Origin: an uncultured Clostridia bacterium
GTDB taxonomy: Bacteria > Bacillota > Clostridia > Oscillospirales > Acutalibacteraceae
Reading direction: 5' to 3'
DNA length: 51,635 nucleotides
Assembly: GCA_946185345.1 (NCBI GenBank)
Contig: CAMHJC010000003.1
Coordinates: forward strand, 1-51,635
A program made the translations under genes and the position numbers. Below the pieces are notes generated by a model. The model did not search any database, was not told the DNA's origin, and worked only from the letters and a program-made list of their open reading frames with translations. This document shows positions 1-7,238 of this stretch, in pieces. Within the stretch, counting starts at the first letter, position 1, and each line of letters starts with the position of its first letter.

Positions 1-2
1 AG

Positions 3-65
3 GACGATGACGCCGCAGGGCGCAAAATAGGCCGCAAAGAAGGTCTGATTTTAGCTGAAAATTAG
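3..65 (+). CDS. Possible 3' end of a CDS entering from outside the window
   Basis: An open frame runs from the window edge to a TAG stop at 63-65 and encodes a charged 20-residue tail ending in LILAEN. It would converge on the repressor gene whose stop lies at 68. Nothing can be said about function, and with so few codons this may be chance. Confidence 0.25.
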   Translation, partial: DDDAAGRKIGRKEGLILAEN

Positions 66-67
66 TA

Positions 68-754
68 TTACTCCATTCGCCGTACCTGTACCGCCAAACC
101 GAGAATCTGAATGTCAGACGCTTCCAGTTCCTCGGTAGTGTAATACAGCTCTTCCATCCTGCGGTCAAGCGGAATAATGGACTTGCCGCAGCGCTTTCTG
201 ATGATATGGCAGAGAAAAGCGTCTTTGCCGTCTATGCTGACCAGCGCCACACGTTCACGCTGTACCTTGTTTCTCCTCTCGAATACGATCACATCGCCGT
301 CGTAATACCTGGGGGCGTATTCGCTTCCTGTTACCCGTAAAGCAAAAAATTCATGTCCGCCTACAAGCCATTGGGAAGGGATTAATTCAACCGATCCTTT
401 TTCGACTTCACCGCCGTCCGAGGGATTATACCGGGTGAAGATTTTTAGCACCTGACCCGGGCCGTCCTGCTGACACCGGTTTTCTTCTGTGCGCATTTCC
501 TCCGACCTGCACATCAGATAATCGGCCGACACGCCGAATATCTGTGCCATACAATGAATTGTTCCGGCCGACGGCTCGTGAATACCGTTTTCATACTTTG
601 AAATCATGCCTTTGTTGACATTGGCGTTAAAATCACGGTTAAGCCTGTCTGCGATCTCCTGCATCGAAAGGCCTGCTTCTTTGCGGATTTTTTTCAGACG
701 TGCGCCGATTAACACTGCTTCCTGTTTTTTTGACTCGTTTTTTGGAGTTCTCAA
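68..754 (-). CDS. HTH (XRE) repressor with degenerate S24 peptidase-like domain
   Basis: 228-residue cytoplasmic DNA-binding regulator. Residues about 14-80 form an XRE-type helix-turn-helix (MQEIADRLN, then ISKYENG), and about 105-225 match the LexA/CI S24 dimerisation/peptidase fold (DGDVIVFER, then a late strand with QILGLAVQV). The usual G-x-S-M-x-P motif reads G143-S-E-Y-A-P here, so glutamate 145 sits where the nucleophilic serine is expected. The lysine strand reads AFLCHIIR, with no lysine at the expected site. By family knowledge this predicts a repressor that cannot self-cleave. The start is TTG, chosen because AGGGAGGT lies 7 bases upstream. It follows nadC by 26 bases on the same strand and may be co-transcribed with the NAD operon; whether it regulates that operon is unknown. 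Confidence 0.85.
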   Translation of the reverse strand: MRTPKNESKKQEAVLIGARLKKIRKEAGLSMQEIADRLNRDFNANVNKGMISKYENGIHEPSAGTIHCMAQIFGVSADYLMCRSEEMRTEENRCQQDGPGQVLKIFTRYNPSDGGEVEKGSVELIPSQWLVGGHEFFALRVTGSEYAPRYYDGDVIVFERRNKVQRERVALVSIDGKDAFLCHIIRKRCGKSIIPLDRRMEELYYTTEELEASDIQILGLAVQVRRME

Positions 755-780
755 AATACCGACCTCCCTGAAAAACCGGA

Positions 781-1614
781 TTACGATATCTTCATAGAAA
801 TATCAAAGGCCTGCACCGAATGGGTGAGAGCGCCGATGGAAATAATATCCACGCCGGTTTCAGCCACCTCCCGAAGCGTGTCATGCGTGATGCCGCCCGA
901 AGCTTCCAGCAAGGCCTTGCCGTCAACCATTTCAACGGCCGTTTTCATAGTGGCACAATCCATATTATCCAGCATAATGATGTCCGCACCCGACTCAAGG
1001 GCCTGCTTTACTTCGTCAAGATCTCTTGTCTCGACTTCGATCTTGACCATGTGACCAAGCTTGGCACGCAAAGCTTTCACCGCTCCATCAATACCTCCGC
1101 AGGCGTCAATATGATTGTCCTTGAGCATGGCGCCGTCACTGAGATTGTAACGGTGATTCTTGCCGCCGCCGACTGTGACGGCATATTTTTGAATGACTCT
1201 CAGGCCGGGAAGCGTTTTGCGTGTATCGGTGATAGCGGCATTGGTTCCTTTGACTATTTCAACGCACCGAGCTGTCTCAGTGGCAATGCCTGACATATGC
1301 TGAATCAGGTTGAGCGAGGTGCGTTCTCCCTTAAGCAGACAGCGCATGTTGCCGGAAAATTCGCAAATCACATCGCCCTTGCGGAGCGTATCGCCGTCAT
1401 GGAAATGAACCGTACACTCAAAGCTGTTGTCCAGCAGCCTGAACACTCTCATGGCAGCGTCAATTCCGCAGAGCACACCGGAAGCTTTTGCCACGAAATA
1501 GGCGTTTCCTCTCTGCTGTTCAGGAATGACCAGATCGGCTGTGGTATCTATATAATTGATGTCCTCTTTAAGGGCATTCTTAATCAAATCGTCCAAATAA
1601 AAATCCAAAACCAT
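781..1614 (-). CDS. nadC: Nicotinate-nucleotide pyrophosphorylase (carboxylating)
   Basis: Converts quinolinate and phosphoribosyl pyrophosphate to nicotinate mononucleotide, CO2 and pyrophosphate, the third step of de novo NAD synthesis. At 277 residues it has normal family length. Visible signatures are DTRKTLPGLR, the NHRYNLSDGAMLKDNHI substrate-binding stretch, and the C-terminal barrel motifs IEVETRDLDE, IMLDNM and EASGGI. The start has GGAGATG just upstream, and the gene lies 14 bases after nadB, so it is the third gene of the nadABC operon. Confidence 0.96.
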   Translation of the reverse strand: MVLDFYLDDLIKNALKEDINYIDTTADLVIPEQQRGNAYFVAKASGVLCGIDAAMRVFRLLDNSFECTVHFHDGDTLRKGDVICEFSGNMRCLLKGERTSLNLIQHMSGIATETARCVEIVKGTNAAITDTRKTLPGLRVIQKYAVTVGGGKNHRYNLSDGAMLKDNHIDACGGIDGAVKALRAKLGHMVKIEVETRDLDEVKQALESGADIIMLDNMDCATMKTAVEMVDGKALLEASGGITHDTLREVAETGVDIISIGALTHSVQAFDISMKIS

Positions 1615-1628
1615 TGTGACATCTCCGA

Positions 1629-3113
1629 TCAGTTGTTGTTTTTTGCGTTCTCAATATCTTCATTCAGCACGATGAAAGCAACCGTCACGGCGCTCCGGGC
1701 TTCGATAAGATCCTTGCACATCGCCAGATCGTCGGCATAAACCTCGCTCAGCAATTCCTTGATCACGGGCATATTCTCCATCGCCTTATCGGTGTTGAGG
1801 GTGACAAAATGGGCTTCCTGGAGGATATTGCGAATGGCGGTGCGAATGCCTTTGCGCATCGGTCTGCCGTTGGTGCTGGGCATGGAAGGCTCGTCCTTCG
1901 GCTTTACACAGCCGTTGACACAGATGTTCAGGATAATATCTGTCGCAGCACGCCTTGAAAAGACAAGCGCTTCAAGCAGGGAATTGCTGGCCAGACGGTT
2001 TTTGCCGTGAATTCCCGTGTGAGAACATTCTCCCACAGCGTAAAGGCCCGGGATATTGGTTCTCGCCTTGGTATCGACATTGATTCCGCCCATCAGATAA
2101 TGCTGCGTAGGATAGATCGGAATCCAGTCCTTGGTCATATCAATGCCCTCTTCAAGGCATTTTTCATAAATCATCGGGAATCTGCTGCGCACAAAATCCG
2201 GTTCTTCATGGGTGATATCCAGATAGAATTTGTCGCTGCCGAGCTTCTGACCCTCCTGAATGATGATACGGGATACCACGTCACGGGGCGCAAGTTCTCC
2301 GCGATAATCGTAATTCTCGACAAATCGCTCACCGTTGACATTCCTCAGCACGGCGCCTTCGCCTCTGACGGCTTCCGAAATGAGGAAGCGTTCGTGCGAG
2401 TCGTCCTTGGGGGCAAATCCGGTCGGGTGAAACTGAATGTAAGAGAGATTCTTGATTTTTGCGCCGAGATTGTAGGCCATGGTGATGCCGTCACCGGTGG
2501 CAATAGCGGAATTGGTGGTGTATTTGAATACCCTGCCGATGCCGCCTGTACCGAGAATGACATACGGCGCAAATACAGGCTTGATGTCACCGTCCTGACT
2601 CATAATACCCAGCCAGAATCCGCCGCCGCTGTCCTTCTGGAGCGAACAGAGCATGGTGTTCTCAAGCAGCTCTACATTGGGTTTCGCCGCGACAAGTTCC
2701 AGCAGCTGACGAACAATCTCACGGCCGGTGGAATCCTTGTGATGGGCGATTCTGTGGCGGCTGTGACCGCCTTCCAGCGTCATTTGCAGATTGCCCTGAC
2801 TGTCACTGTCAAATTGAACGCCCAGTTCCCTGAGCTTGAGAACATCGGAAGGACCCTCGGTGACAAGCACCTCCAGTGCGGAAAGATCGTTCTTGTAACC
2901 TCCGGCAATCAGCGTATCGGCAATGTGCAGCTTATAATTATCATTATCCTTGTCGATCACGGCGGCCACGCCGCCCTGAGCAAGCGAGCTGTTGGACAGC
3001 GAAAGCTCACGCTTACTGATAACCAGCACACTGATATCTTTGCCGAACTGAAGGGCTGCGTACAGACCCGAAACACCGGAACCTACAATCACTACGTCAT
3101 AATTATCCTTCAT
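1629..3113 (-). CDS. nadB: L-aspartate oxidase
   Basis: FAD enzyme that oxidises L-aspartate to iminoaspartate for NadA. In anaerobes fumarate is the likely electron acceptor. The 494-residue protein opens with the dinucleotide-binding motif VIVGSGVSGLYAA and carries the family blocks SSLAQGGVAA, GGHSRHRIAH, YIQFHPTGF and EAVRGEGAVLRN, plus the late FAD motif HGKNRLASNSLLEALVF. The C-terminal helical domain is present though short. It sits 54 bases after nadA and 14 bases before nadC on the same strand. The ribosome binding site is weak (GGACGGTCG), which may mean it depends on translation of nadA. Confidence 0.96.
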   Translation of the reverse strand: MKDNYDVVIVGSGVSGLYAALQFGKDISVLVISKRELSLSNSSLAQGGVAAVIDKDNDNYKLHIADTLIAGGYKNDLSALEVLVTEGPSDVLKLRELGVQFDSDSQGNLQMTLEGGHSRHRIAHHKDSTGREIVRQLLELVAAKPNVELLENTMLCSLQKDSGGGFWLGIMSQDGDIKPVFAPYVILGTGGIGRVFKYTTNSAIATGDGITMAYNLGAKIKNLSYIQFHPTGFAPKDDSHERFLISEAVRGEGAVLRNVNGERFVENYDYRGELAPRDVVSRIIIQEGQKLGSDKFYLDITHEEPDFVRSRFPMIYEKCLEEGIDMTKDWIPIYPTQHYLMGGINVDTKARTNIPGLYAVGECSHTGIHGKNRLASNSLLEALVFSRRAATDIILNICVNGCVKPKDEPSMPSTNGRPMRKGIRTAIRNILQEAHFVTLNTDKAMENMPVIKELLSEVYADDLAMCKDLIEARSAVTVAFIVLNEDIENAKNNN

Positions 3114-3167
3114 AATAATACGACCGTCCTAATCTATGGAATAATATTGATGCGGAAGTTGAGCAAC

Positions 3168-4088
3168 TCAGCCGCCGTATTTGAGCATATTGTCAATGCT
3201 GCGCTTCGCCTTGAGACGCAGCTCCTCCTCAATTTCAATGACATCGCCGAATTCGCCCAGCAATGCCTTGTAGACATTTTCAAGTGTGGTCATCTTCATA
3301 TTCGGGCAGACCAGCTTATTCGGAGCAAGCTGATAAAATCCGCGCTCGGGATAATCTCTGCTCAGCTTGTCGCAGACGCCTCGCTCTGTGGCGATGAGTA
3401 CGTCCTCCTCACAGTTCTTGCAGAAATCAATGATCTCTGAAGTTGAACCGATGAAATCGCACAAATCCACTACTTCCTTGCGGCATTCCGGATGAACGGC
3501 GATCTTTGCGCCGGGATGCTTCGCCTTTGCATCAAGTACATCCTTGACTGAAACGCTGTGGTGCGTCGGACAGCAGCCATCCCAGAGAATAATCTCTTTT
3601 TCCGGAACAAATTTTGCCACATATCCGCCTAAATTCTGATCGGGGATAAACAGCACCTTTTGGGAAGGCAGAGAAGAGACGATTTTCACGGCTGTCGAAG
3701 ACGTCACGCAGACGTCACATTCCGCCTTCAGTTCTGTGGAAGTATTGATGTAAGCGCATACGCACACATCCGGATTCTCCTCACGGAATGCCCTCACACG
3801 TTCGGGCGCAATCTGCTCAGCCATCGGGCATGTTGCGCTTTTGTGGGAAAGGACAACCTCTTTTTCAGGCGAGAGAATTTTTACCGTATCGGCCATAAAA
3901 CGCACACCGCAGAGCAGCACGCGCTTTTTGTCGGTCATCTTTGCGGCAGCCTTCGAAAGAGCAAAGCTGTCGCCGGTAATGTCGGCAATGTCTATGATTT
4001 CAGGCGCCTGATAGGTGTGTGCCAGCACAAGCGTGTCGGTTTCTTTTTTCGCCTGAATAATCGCCTGCTTCAGTTCAGTTGTATTCAT
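3168..4088 (-). CDS. nadA: Quinolinate synthase
   Basis: Condenses iminoaspartate with dihydroxyacetone phosphate to quinolinate using an oxygen-labile [4Fe-4S] cluster. At 306 residues it matches the short NadA type. Candidate cluster cysteines lie in LLCGVRFM, WDGCCPTHHS and LVCPNMKM near the C-terminus, and the substrate motifs AHTYQAPEI and VHPECR are present. It is the first gene of nadA-nadB-nadC. A clear SD (AAAGGATTTG, minus strand) precedes the ATG, and a sigma-A-type promoter lies about 60 bases upstream. Presence of all three genes implies NAD synthesis from aspartate. Confidence 0.97.
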   Translation of the reverse strand: MNTTELKQAIIQAKKETDTLVLAHTYQAPEIIDIADITGDSFALSKAAAKMTDKKRVLLCGVRFMADTVKILSPEKEVVLSHKSATCPMAEQIAPERVRAFREENPDVCVCAYINTSTELKAECDVCVTSSTAVKIVSSLPSQKVLFIPDQNLGGYVAKFVPEKEIILWDGCCPTHHSVSVKDVLDAKAKHPGAKIAVHPECRKEVVDLCDFIGSTSEIIDFCKNCEEDVLIATERGVCDKLSRDYPERGFYQLAPNKLVCPNMKMTTLENVYKALLGEFGDVIEIEEELRLKAKRSIDNMLKYGG

Positions 4089-4148
4089 GAAATCAAATCC
4101 TTTCGGGTAGAATATGATGCAGCGGATTATTGAATAATAATTATATTA

Positions 4149-4177
4149 ATTTTAGCACAAATTGAAACTCTTTTCAA
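4149..4177 (-). promoter_or_regulatory. Sigma-A promoter of the nadABC operon
   Basis: On the minus strand, TTGAAA (4172-4177), a 17-base spacer, then TAAAAT (4149-4154) with TGC directly before the -10 (extended -10). The predicted start is about 55 bases before the nadA ATG. I could not identify an NiaR-type operator with confidence. Confidence 0.6.
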
Positions 4178-4230
4178 GTATTTTGCCAACTATATTATGA
4201 CATTTCATTTCAAAAATTTCATCAAAACAG

Positions 4231-4259
4231 TTGCGGCAAGAGCTTCGGAATGGTATAAT
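4231..4259 (+). promoter_or_regulatory. Promoter of rnhA
   Basis: TTGCGG (4231-4236), 17 bases, TATAAT (4254-4259). The -10 is perfect and the -35 half matched. It lies inside the possible upstream extension of the rnhA reading frame, so the ATG at 4296 must be the start. It is divergent from the nadA promoter. Confidence 0.6.
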
Positions 4260-4295
4260 GAATTGAATGAAAATCCAACTTGGGAGAGAAAACCT

Positions 4296-4742
4296 ATGGC
4301 TGAAACAAAAGTAGAAATATACACCGACGGAGCCTGCTCCGGCAATCCCGGCCCCGGCGGATGGGGAGCCGTGCTGATCTACGGAGCGCATGAAAAGCAG
4401 CTTTCCGGAGGAGAACCGGAAACCACCAACAACCGTATGGAGCTGACCGCTGTCATCGAGGCGCTTTCGCTGCTCAAACGCCCCTGCCAAGTCACACTTA
4501 CAACCGATTCCAAATATGTATCGGACAGTGTGACAAAAGGCTGGGTGTACGGCTGGAAAAAAAGAGGCTGGAAAAAAGGGGACGGAAAGCCTGCCCTGAA
4601 CGCCGATCTCTGGGAGAAACTGCTGCCCCTGCTGGAGAGGCATGAAGTCAGATTTGTCTGGATAAAAGGACACGCAGGTCACAAATACAACGAGATTTGC
4701 GACAGTCTGGCCGTCGCCGAGTGGCAGAAATTCAAGAAATAA
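4296..4742 (+). CDS. rnhA: Ribonuclease HI
   Basis: Cleaves the RNA strand of RNA-DNA hybrids (R-loops, Okazaki primers). The 148-residue protein has the complete DEDD metal site: [37 protein letters not shown], and the C-terminal [16 protein letters not shown] with its His and last Asp. The basic-protrusion region [13 protein letters not shown] is also present. I start at the ATG at 4296 because GGGAGAG lies 7 bases upstream and the promoter overlaps any longer frame. The small unknown gene at 4807 follows and may be in the same transcript. Confidence 0.95.
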   Translation: MAETKVEIYTDGACSGNPGPGGWGAVLIYGAHEKQLSGGEPETTNNRMELTAVIEALSLLKRPCQVTLTTDSKYVSDSVTKGWVYGWKKRGWKKGDGKPALNADLWEKLLPLLERHEVRFVWIKGHAGHKYNEICDSLAVAEWQKFKK

Positions 4743-4761
4743 TCCGCCAATGAATAAATCG

Positions 4762-4796
4762 CCTCTTTCCGTACCATAATAATCATCGGAAAGGGG
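4762..4796 (+). promoter_or_regulatory. Stem-loop holding the SD of the next small gene
   Basis: CCTCTTTCCG (4762-4771) pairs with CGGAAAGGGG (4787-4796), ten pairs with one G-U. The 3' arm contains the purine-rich SD used by the ATG at 4807. It could mask that SD or be a weak terminator for rnhA; it lacks a U-tract, so masking is at least as plausible. Confidence 0.45.
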
Positions 4797-4806
4797 CAGA
4801 AAATTA

Positions 4807-5037
4807 ATGAGCAACAAACGAAAGACAAACAAATACAATATTCAGCAGACAGATGAATACGGCCAGCTGGAAGGCATGAGCACTATGAATGTCGCTTCCG
4901 GCACTGAATGTACCGGGATGGTTACGACACCTCCGCTTGGCAGCGATGACGTGGATTCGCTGCGCGAGATATACGATATTCCGGTCGAACAGTCCCGTGT
5001 CAACACACCTTCGCACGACAGGAATAAACAGCAGTAA
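4807..5037 (+). CDS. Small protein of unknown function (76 aa)
   Basis: I do not recognise this protein. It is soluble with no membrane segment. It begins with a basic patch (MSNKRKTNK), continues with a Ser/Thr/Met-rich stretch, a single Cys in SGTECTGM, a TTPPLG turn, and a short acidic helix-like segment DVDSLREIYDIP, and ends polar (DRNKQQ). An SD in GGAAAGGGG precedes the ATG and a bidirectional terminator follows directly after the stop, which supports a real gene. It lies 64 bases after rnhA. Its central part has the look of a conserved peptide motif rather than random coding. Confidence 0.6.
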   Translation: MSNKRKTNKYNIQQTDEYGQLEGMSTMNVASGTECTGMVTTPPLGSDDVDSLREIYDIPVEQSRVNTPSHDRNKQQ

Positions 5038-5104
5038 AAAAACAATACCTCTTCTCATTCAGATTCTCAGGAGAAAATGAACAGGGAAGAGGTATTGCTT
5101 TATT
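5037..5104. terminator. Bidirectional intrinsic terminator
   Basis: CAATACCTCTTC (5043-5054) and GAAGAGGTATTG (5086-5097) form a perfect 12-bp stem. A-run 5037-5042 lies on the left and CTTTATTT on the right, giving a U-tract in both directions. It separates the small plus-strand gene from the convergent PEP carboxykinase gene. Confidence 0.85.
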
Positions 5105-5130
5105 TAACCGGCCGAATCATTCAGAACGAA

Positions 5131-6915
5131 TTACTCAGCGAGCTTTGCTTCGAGTGTGTCAAGCTCCGCCTGAAGCTTTGCGGGCAGCTTGTCGCCGAAC
5201 TTGGCGTAGAATTCCTTGATGCCGGGAATCTCTGCTGTCCAGAGATCCTTGTCAACATTGAGTATGCCGGCAAGCGCTTCCTTGGAGAAGTCAAGACCTT
5301 CAAGGTTGATGTCGTCCACTTCGGGAACATATCCGATGGCGGTTTCCTTGGCGCCGACCTTGCCTTCACATCTCTTGATCATCCAGTCGAGGACACGGAG
5401 GTTGTCACCGAAGCCCGGCCAGATGAAGTGGCCTTCTTCGTCGGTACGGAACCAGTTGACGTGGAAGATCTTGGGAGCCTTGTCGCCGAGCTTTTCGCCC
5501 ATGTCAATCCAATGCTGCCAGTAGTCAGCCATGTTGTAGCCGCAGAAGGGAATCATTGCCATCGGGTCACGGCGGACAACGCCAACCTTACCGGTTGCCG
5601 CGGCTGTTGTCTCGGAAGCCATTGTGGAGCCTACAAATACGCCGTGGTTCCAGTCTCTGGACTGATATACCAGCGGAGCGGTCTTTGCACGGCGGCCGCC
5701 GAAGATGATAGCGCTGATCGGAACGCCTGTGGTGGAGTTGAATTCAGCCGAAACACAGGGGCAGTTCTTTGCGGGAGCAGTGAAGCGGGAATTGGGATGA
5801 GCGAGCTTGTTGCCGGCTGCTGTGTACTCAACACCGTTGACCTTTTCACCCTTCCACTCAACAGCGTTGACAGGAGGATTCTTGTCGAGACCTTCCCACC
5901 ATACGGTGTTGTCGTCGAGATTGAGTGCCACATTGGTGAAGATGGTACCCTTTCTTGTAGAGGCGAGAGCGTTGGGATTGGACTTCTGGTTGGTACCGGG
6001 AGCAACACCGAAGAAGCCGTTTTCAGGATTGATGGCCCAGAGTCTGCCGTCGGGACCGATTCTCAGCCAGCTGATATCGTCACCGACACACCATACCTTG
6101 TAGCCCTTATTCTTGTAAACTTCAGGCGGAATCATCATGGCGAGGTTGGTCTTGCCGCAGGCAGACGGGAACGCGGCGCAGACGTACTTGATTTCGCCTT
6201 CGGGATTCTCAAGACCGAGAATAAGCATATGCTCAGCCATCCAGCCTTCCTTCCAGCCCTGATAGGAAGCAATGCGCAGAGCAAAGCACTTCTTGCCGAG
6301 CAGAACATTTCCGCCGTATGCGGAATTGACAGAGATAATGGTGTTGTCCTGCGGGAACTGGCAGATGTATCTCTTTTCCTCGTCAACATCGCACTTTGCG
6401 TGCAGGCCCTTAACCCAGTCGGTATTTTCATCGCCGAAAGAATCGAGAACAGCCTTGCCGCAACGGGTCATAATGGCCATGTTGAGAACAACGTAGATGG
6501 AGTCGGTTACTTCAAGACCTACCTTGGAGAACTGAGAGCCGATCGGTCCCATGGAATAGGGAATAATGTACATGGTTCTGCCCGCATAAGTACCTCTTGC
6601 GATATCGTAGAGCATCTTGTATGCCTCGGCAGGATCCTTCCAGTTGTTGGTAGGACCGGCTTCTTCCTTGGAGTTGGCACAGATGAATGTGCGAGCCTCA
6701 ACACGGGCCACATCATTCGGCTTTGTGCGGTGCAGATAACAGCCGGGAAGCTTTTCCTCGTTGAGCTTGATCATTTCGCCGGTTTCGCAGGCTTCCTTGC
6801 GGAGAGCCTCGAGCTGTTCCTCGGAACCGTCGATCCATACGATCTGGTCAGGCTTGAGAAGATCTTTCATCTCATCGAGCCATGCGAGCATTGACTTGTT
6901 TGCAGTTAATGCCAT
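5131..6915 (-). CDS. pckG: Phosphoenolpyruvate carboxykinase (GTP)
   Basis: Interconverts oxaloacetate plus GTP with phosphoenolpyruvate, CO2 and GDP. In anaerobic Firmicutes it often runs toward oxaloacetate. The 594-residue protein carries the GTP-family P-loop FPSACGKTN (about 249-257), the metal motif GDDISW (about 278-283), RTMYIIPYSMGP and the nucleotide-binding region WFRTDEEG. Length and motifs fit the GTP-dependent, not the ATP-dependent, family. The ATG at 6915 is preceded by GAAAGGAGAT; the frame extends 30 codons further upstream, but that part contains the promoter. Monocistronic between a strong promoter and a bidirectional terminator. Confidence 0.96.
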   Translation of the reverse strand: MALTANKSMLAWLDEMKDLLKPDQIVWIDGSEEQLEALRKEACETGEMIKLNEEKLPGCYLHRTKPNDVARVEARTFICANSKEEAGPTNNWKDPAEAYKMLYDIARGTYAGRTMYIIPYSMGPIGSQFSKVGLEVTDSIYVVLNMAIMTRCGKAVLDSFGDENTDWVKGLHAKCDVDEEKRYICQFPQDNTIISVNSAYGGNVLLGKKCFALRIASYQGWKEGWMAEHMLILGLENPEGEIKYVCAAFPSACGKTNLAMMIPPEVYKNKGYKVWCVGDDISWLRIGPDGRLWAINPENGFFGVAPGTNQKSNPNALASTRKGTIFTNVALNLDDNTVWWEGLDKNPPVNAVEWKGEKVNGVEYTAAGNKLAHPNSRFTAPAKNCPCVSAEFNSTTGVPISAIIFGGRRAKTAPLVYQSRDWNHGVFVGSTMASETTAAATGKVGVVRRDPMAMIPFCGYNMADYWQHWIDMGEKLGDKAPKIFHVNWFRTDEEGHFIWPGFGDNLRVLDWMIKRCEGKVGAKETAIGYVPEVDDINLEGLDFSKEALAGILNVDKDLWTAEIPGIKEFYAKFGDKLPAKLQAELDTLEAKLAE

Positions 6916-6967
6916 AATAAAATATCTCCTTTCACATTCGGGTAAGTCGGACAAACTACCCAAAAAG

Positions 6968-6983
6968 GTACAATCTTTTGTAC
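6968..6983 (-). promoter_or_regulatory. Palindrome at the pckG transcription start
   Basis: GTACAA-TCTT-TTGTAC is a perfect 6-bp inverted repeat with a 4-base centre. It begins about 10 bases downstream of the -10 box, so it covers the predicted transcription start. It fits a repressor operator or a small 5' hairpin; the regulator is unknown. Confidence 0.45.
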
Positions 6984-6991
6984 TTGGTATT

Positions 6992-7021
6992 ATTATACTA
7001 TACATGATATGCTTATTTCAA
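6992..7021 (-). promoter_or_regulatory. Promoter of pckG
   Basis: Minus strand TTGAAA (7016-7021), 18-base spacer, TATAAT (6992-6997). Rest of the 6916-7238 gap: pckG leader, an AT-rich stretch around 7020-7075, and the terminator at 7171-7211. Nothing else seen. Confidence 0.65.
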
Positions 7022-7170
7022 TTGATAAACTGTTAATTATTTTTCCCTTTCAATTATTTTTTTGACTTAATTGCATAATCGGATTGCGAATCATTCAAAA
7101 AAAGAGGATTTATCCCTTGTCACAACCAATTTTCAGGGGAATTTTGCAGTCGGAAATCAGAATCCAAGCA

Positions 7171-7211
7171 AAAAAGGAATTGGCATATTATTTTTTTGCC
7201 AATCCCTTTTT
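7171..7211 (-). terminator. Intrinsic terminator of the glycosidase-like gene
   Basis: On the minus strand GGGATTGGC pairs with GCCAATTCC across an A/T-rich loop and is followed by TTTTTT. The arms lie at 7171-7184 and 7197-7211. It ends the minus-strand cluster that starts near 12.2 kb. Confidence 0.75.
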
Positions 7212-7238
7212 CAAGCTGATTTTCGGTTGTAACGGAGG

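Noticed and set aside
2007-3440. 477-codon plus-strand frame opposite nadB and nadA
   Set aside because: Antisense shadow across two well-supported genes and their gap; no recognisable domain.
4197-4295. Longer rnhA starting at 4197
   Set aside because: The region contains the -35/-10 promoter, and the ATG at 4296 has the SD and the family start.
5077-6894. 605-codon open frame on the plus strand opposite pckG
   Set aside because: It is antisense to a clear PEP carboxykinase whose motifs are intact; the frame is open because of codon bias. No SD or family signature.
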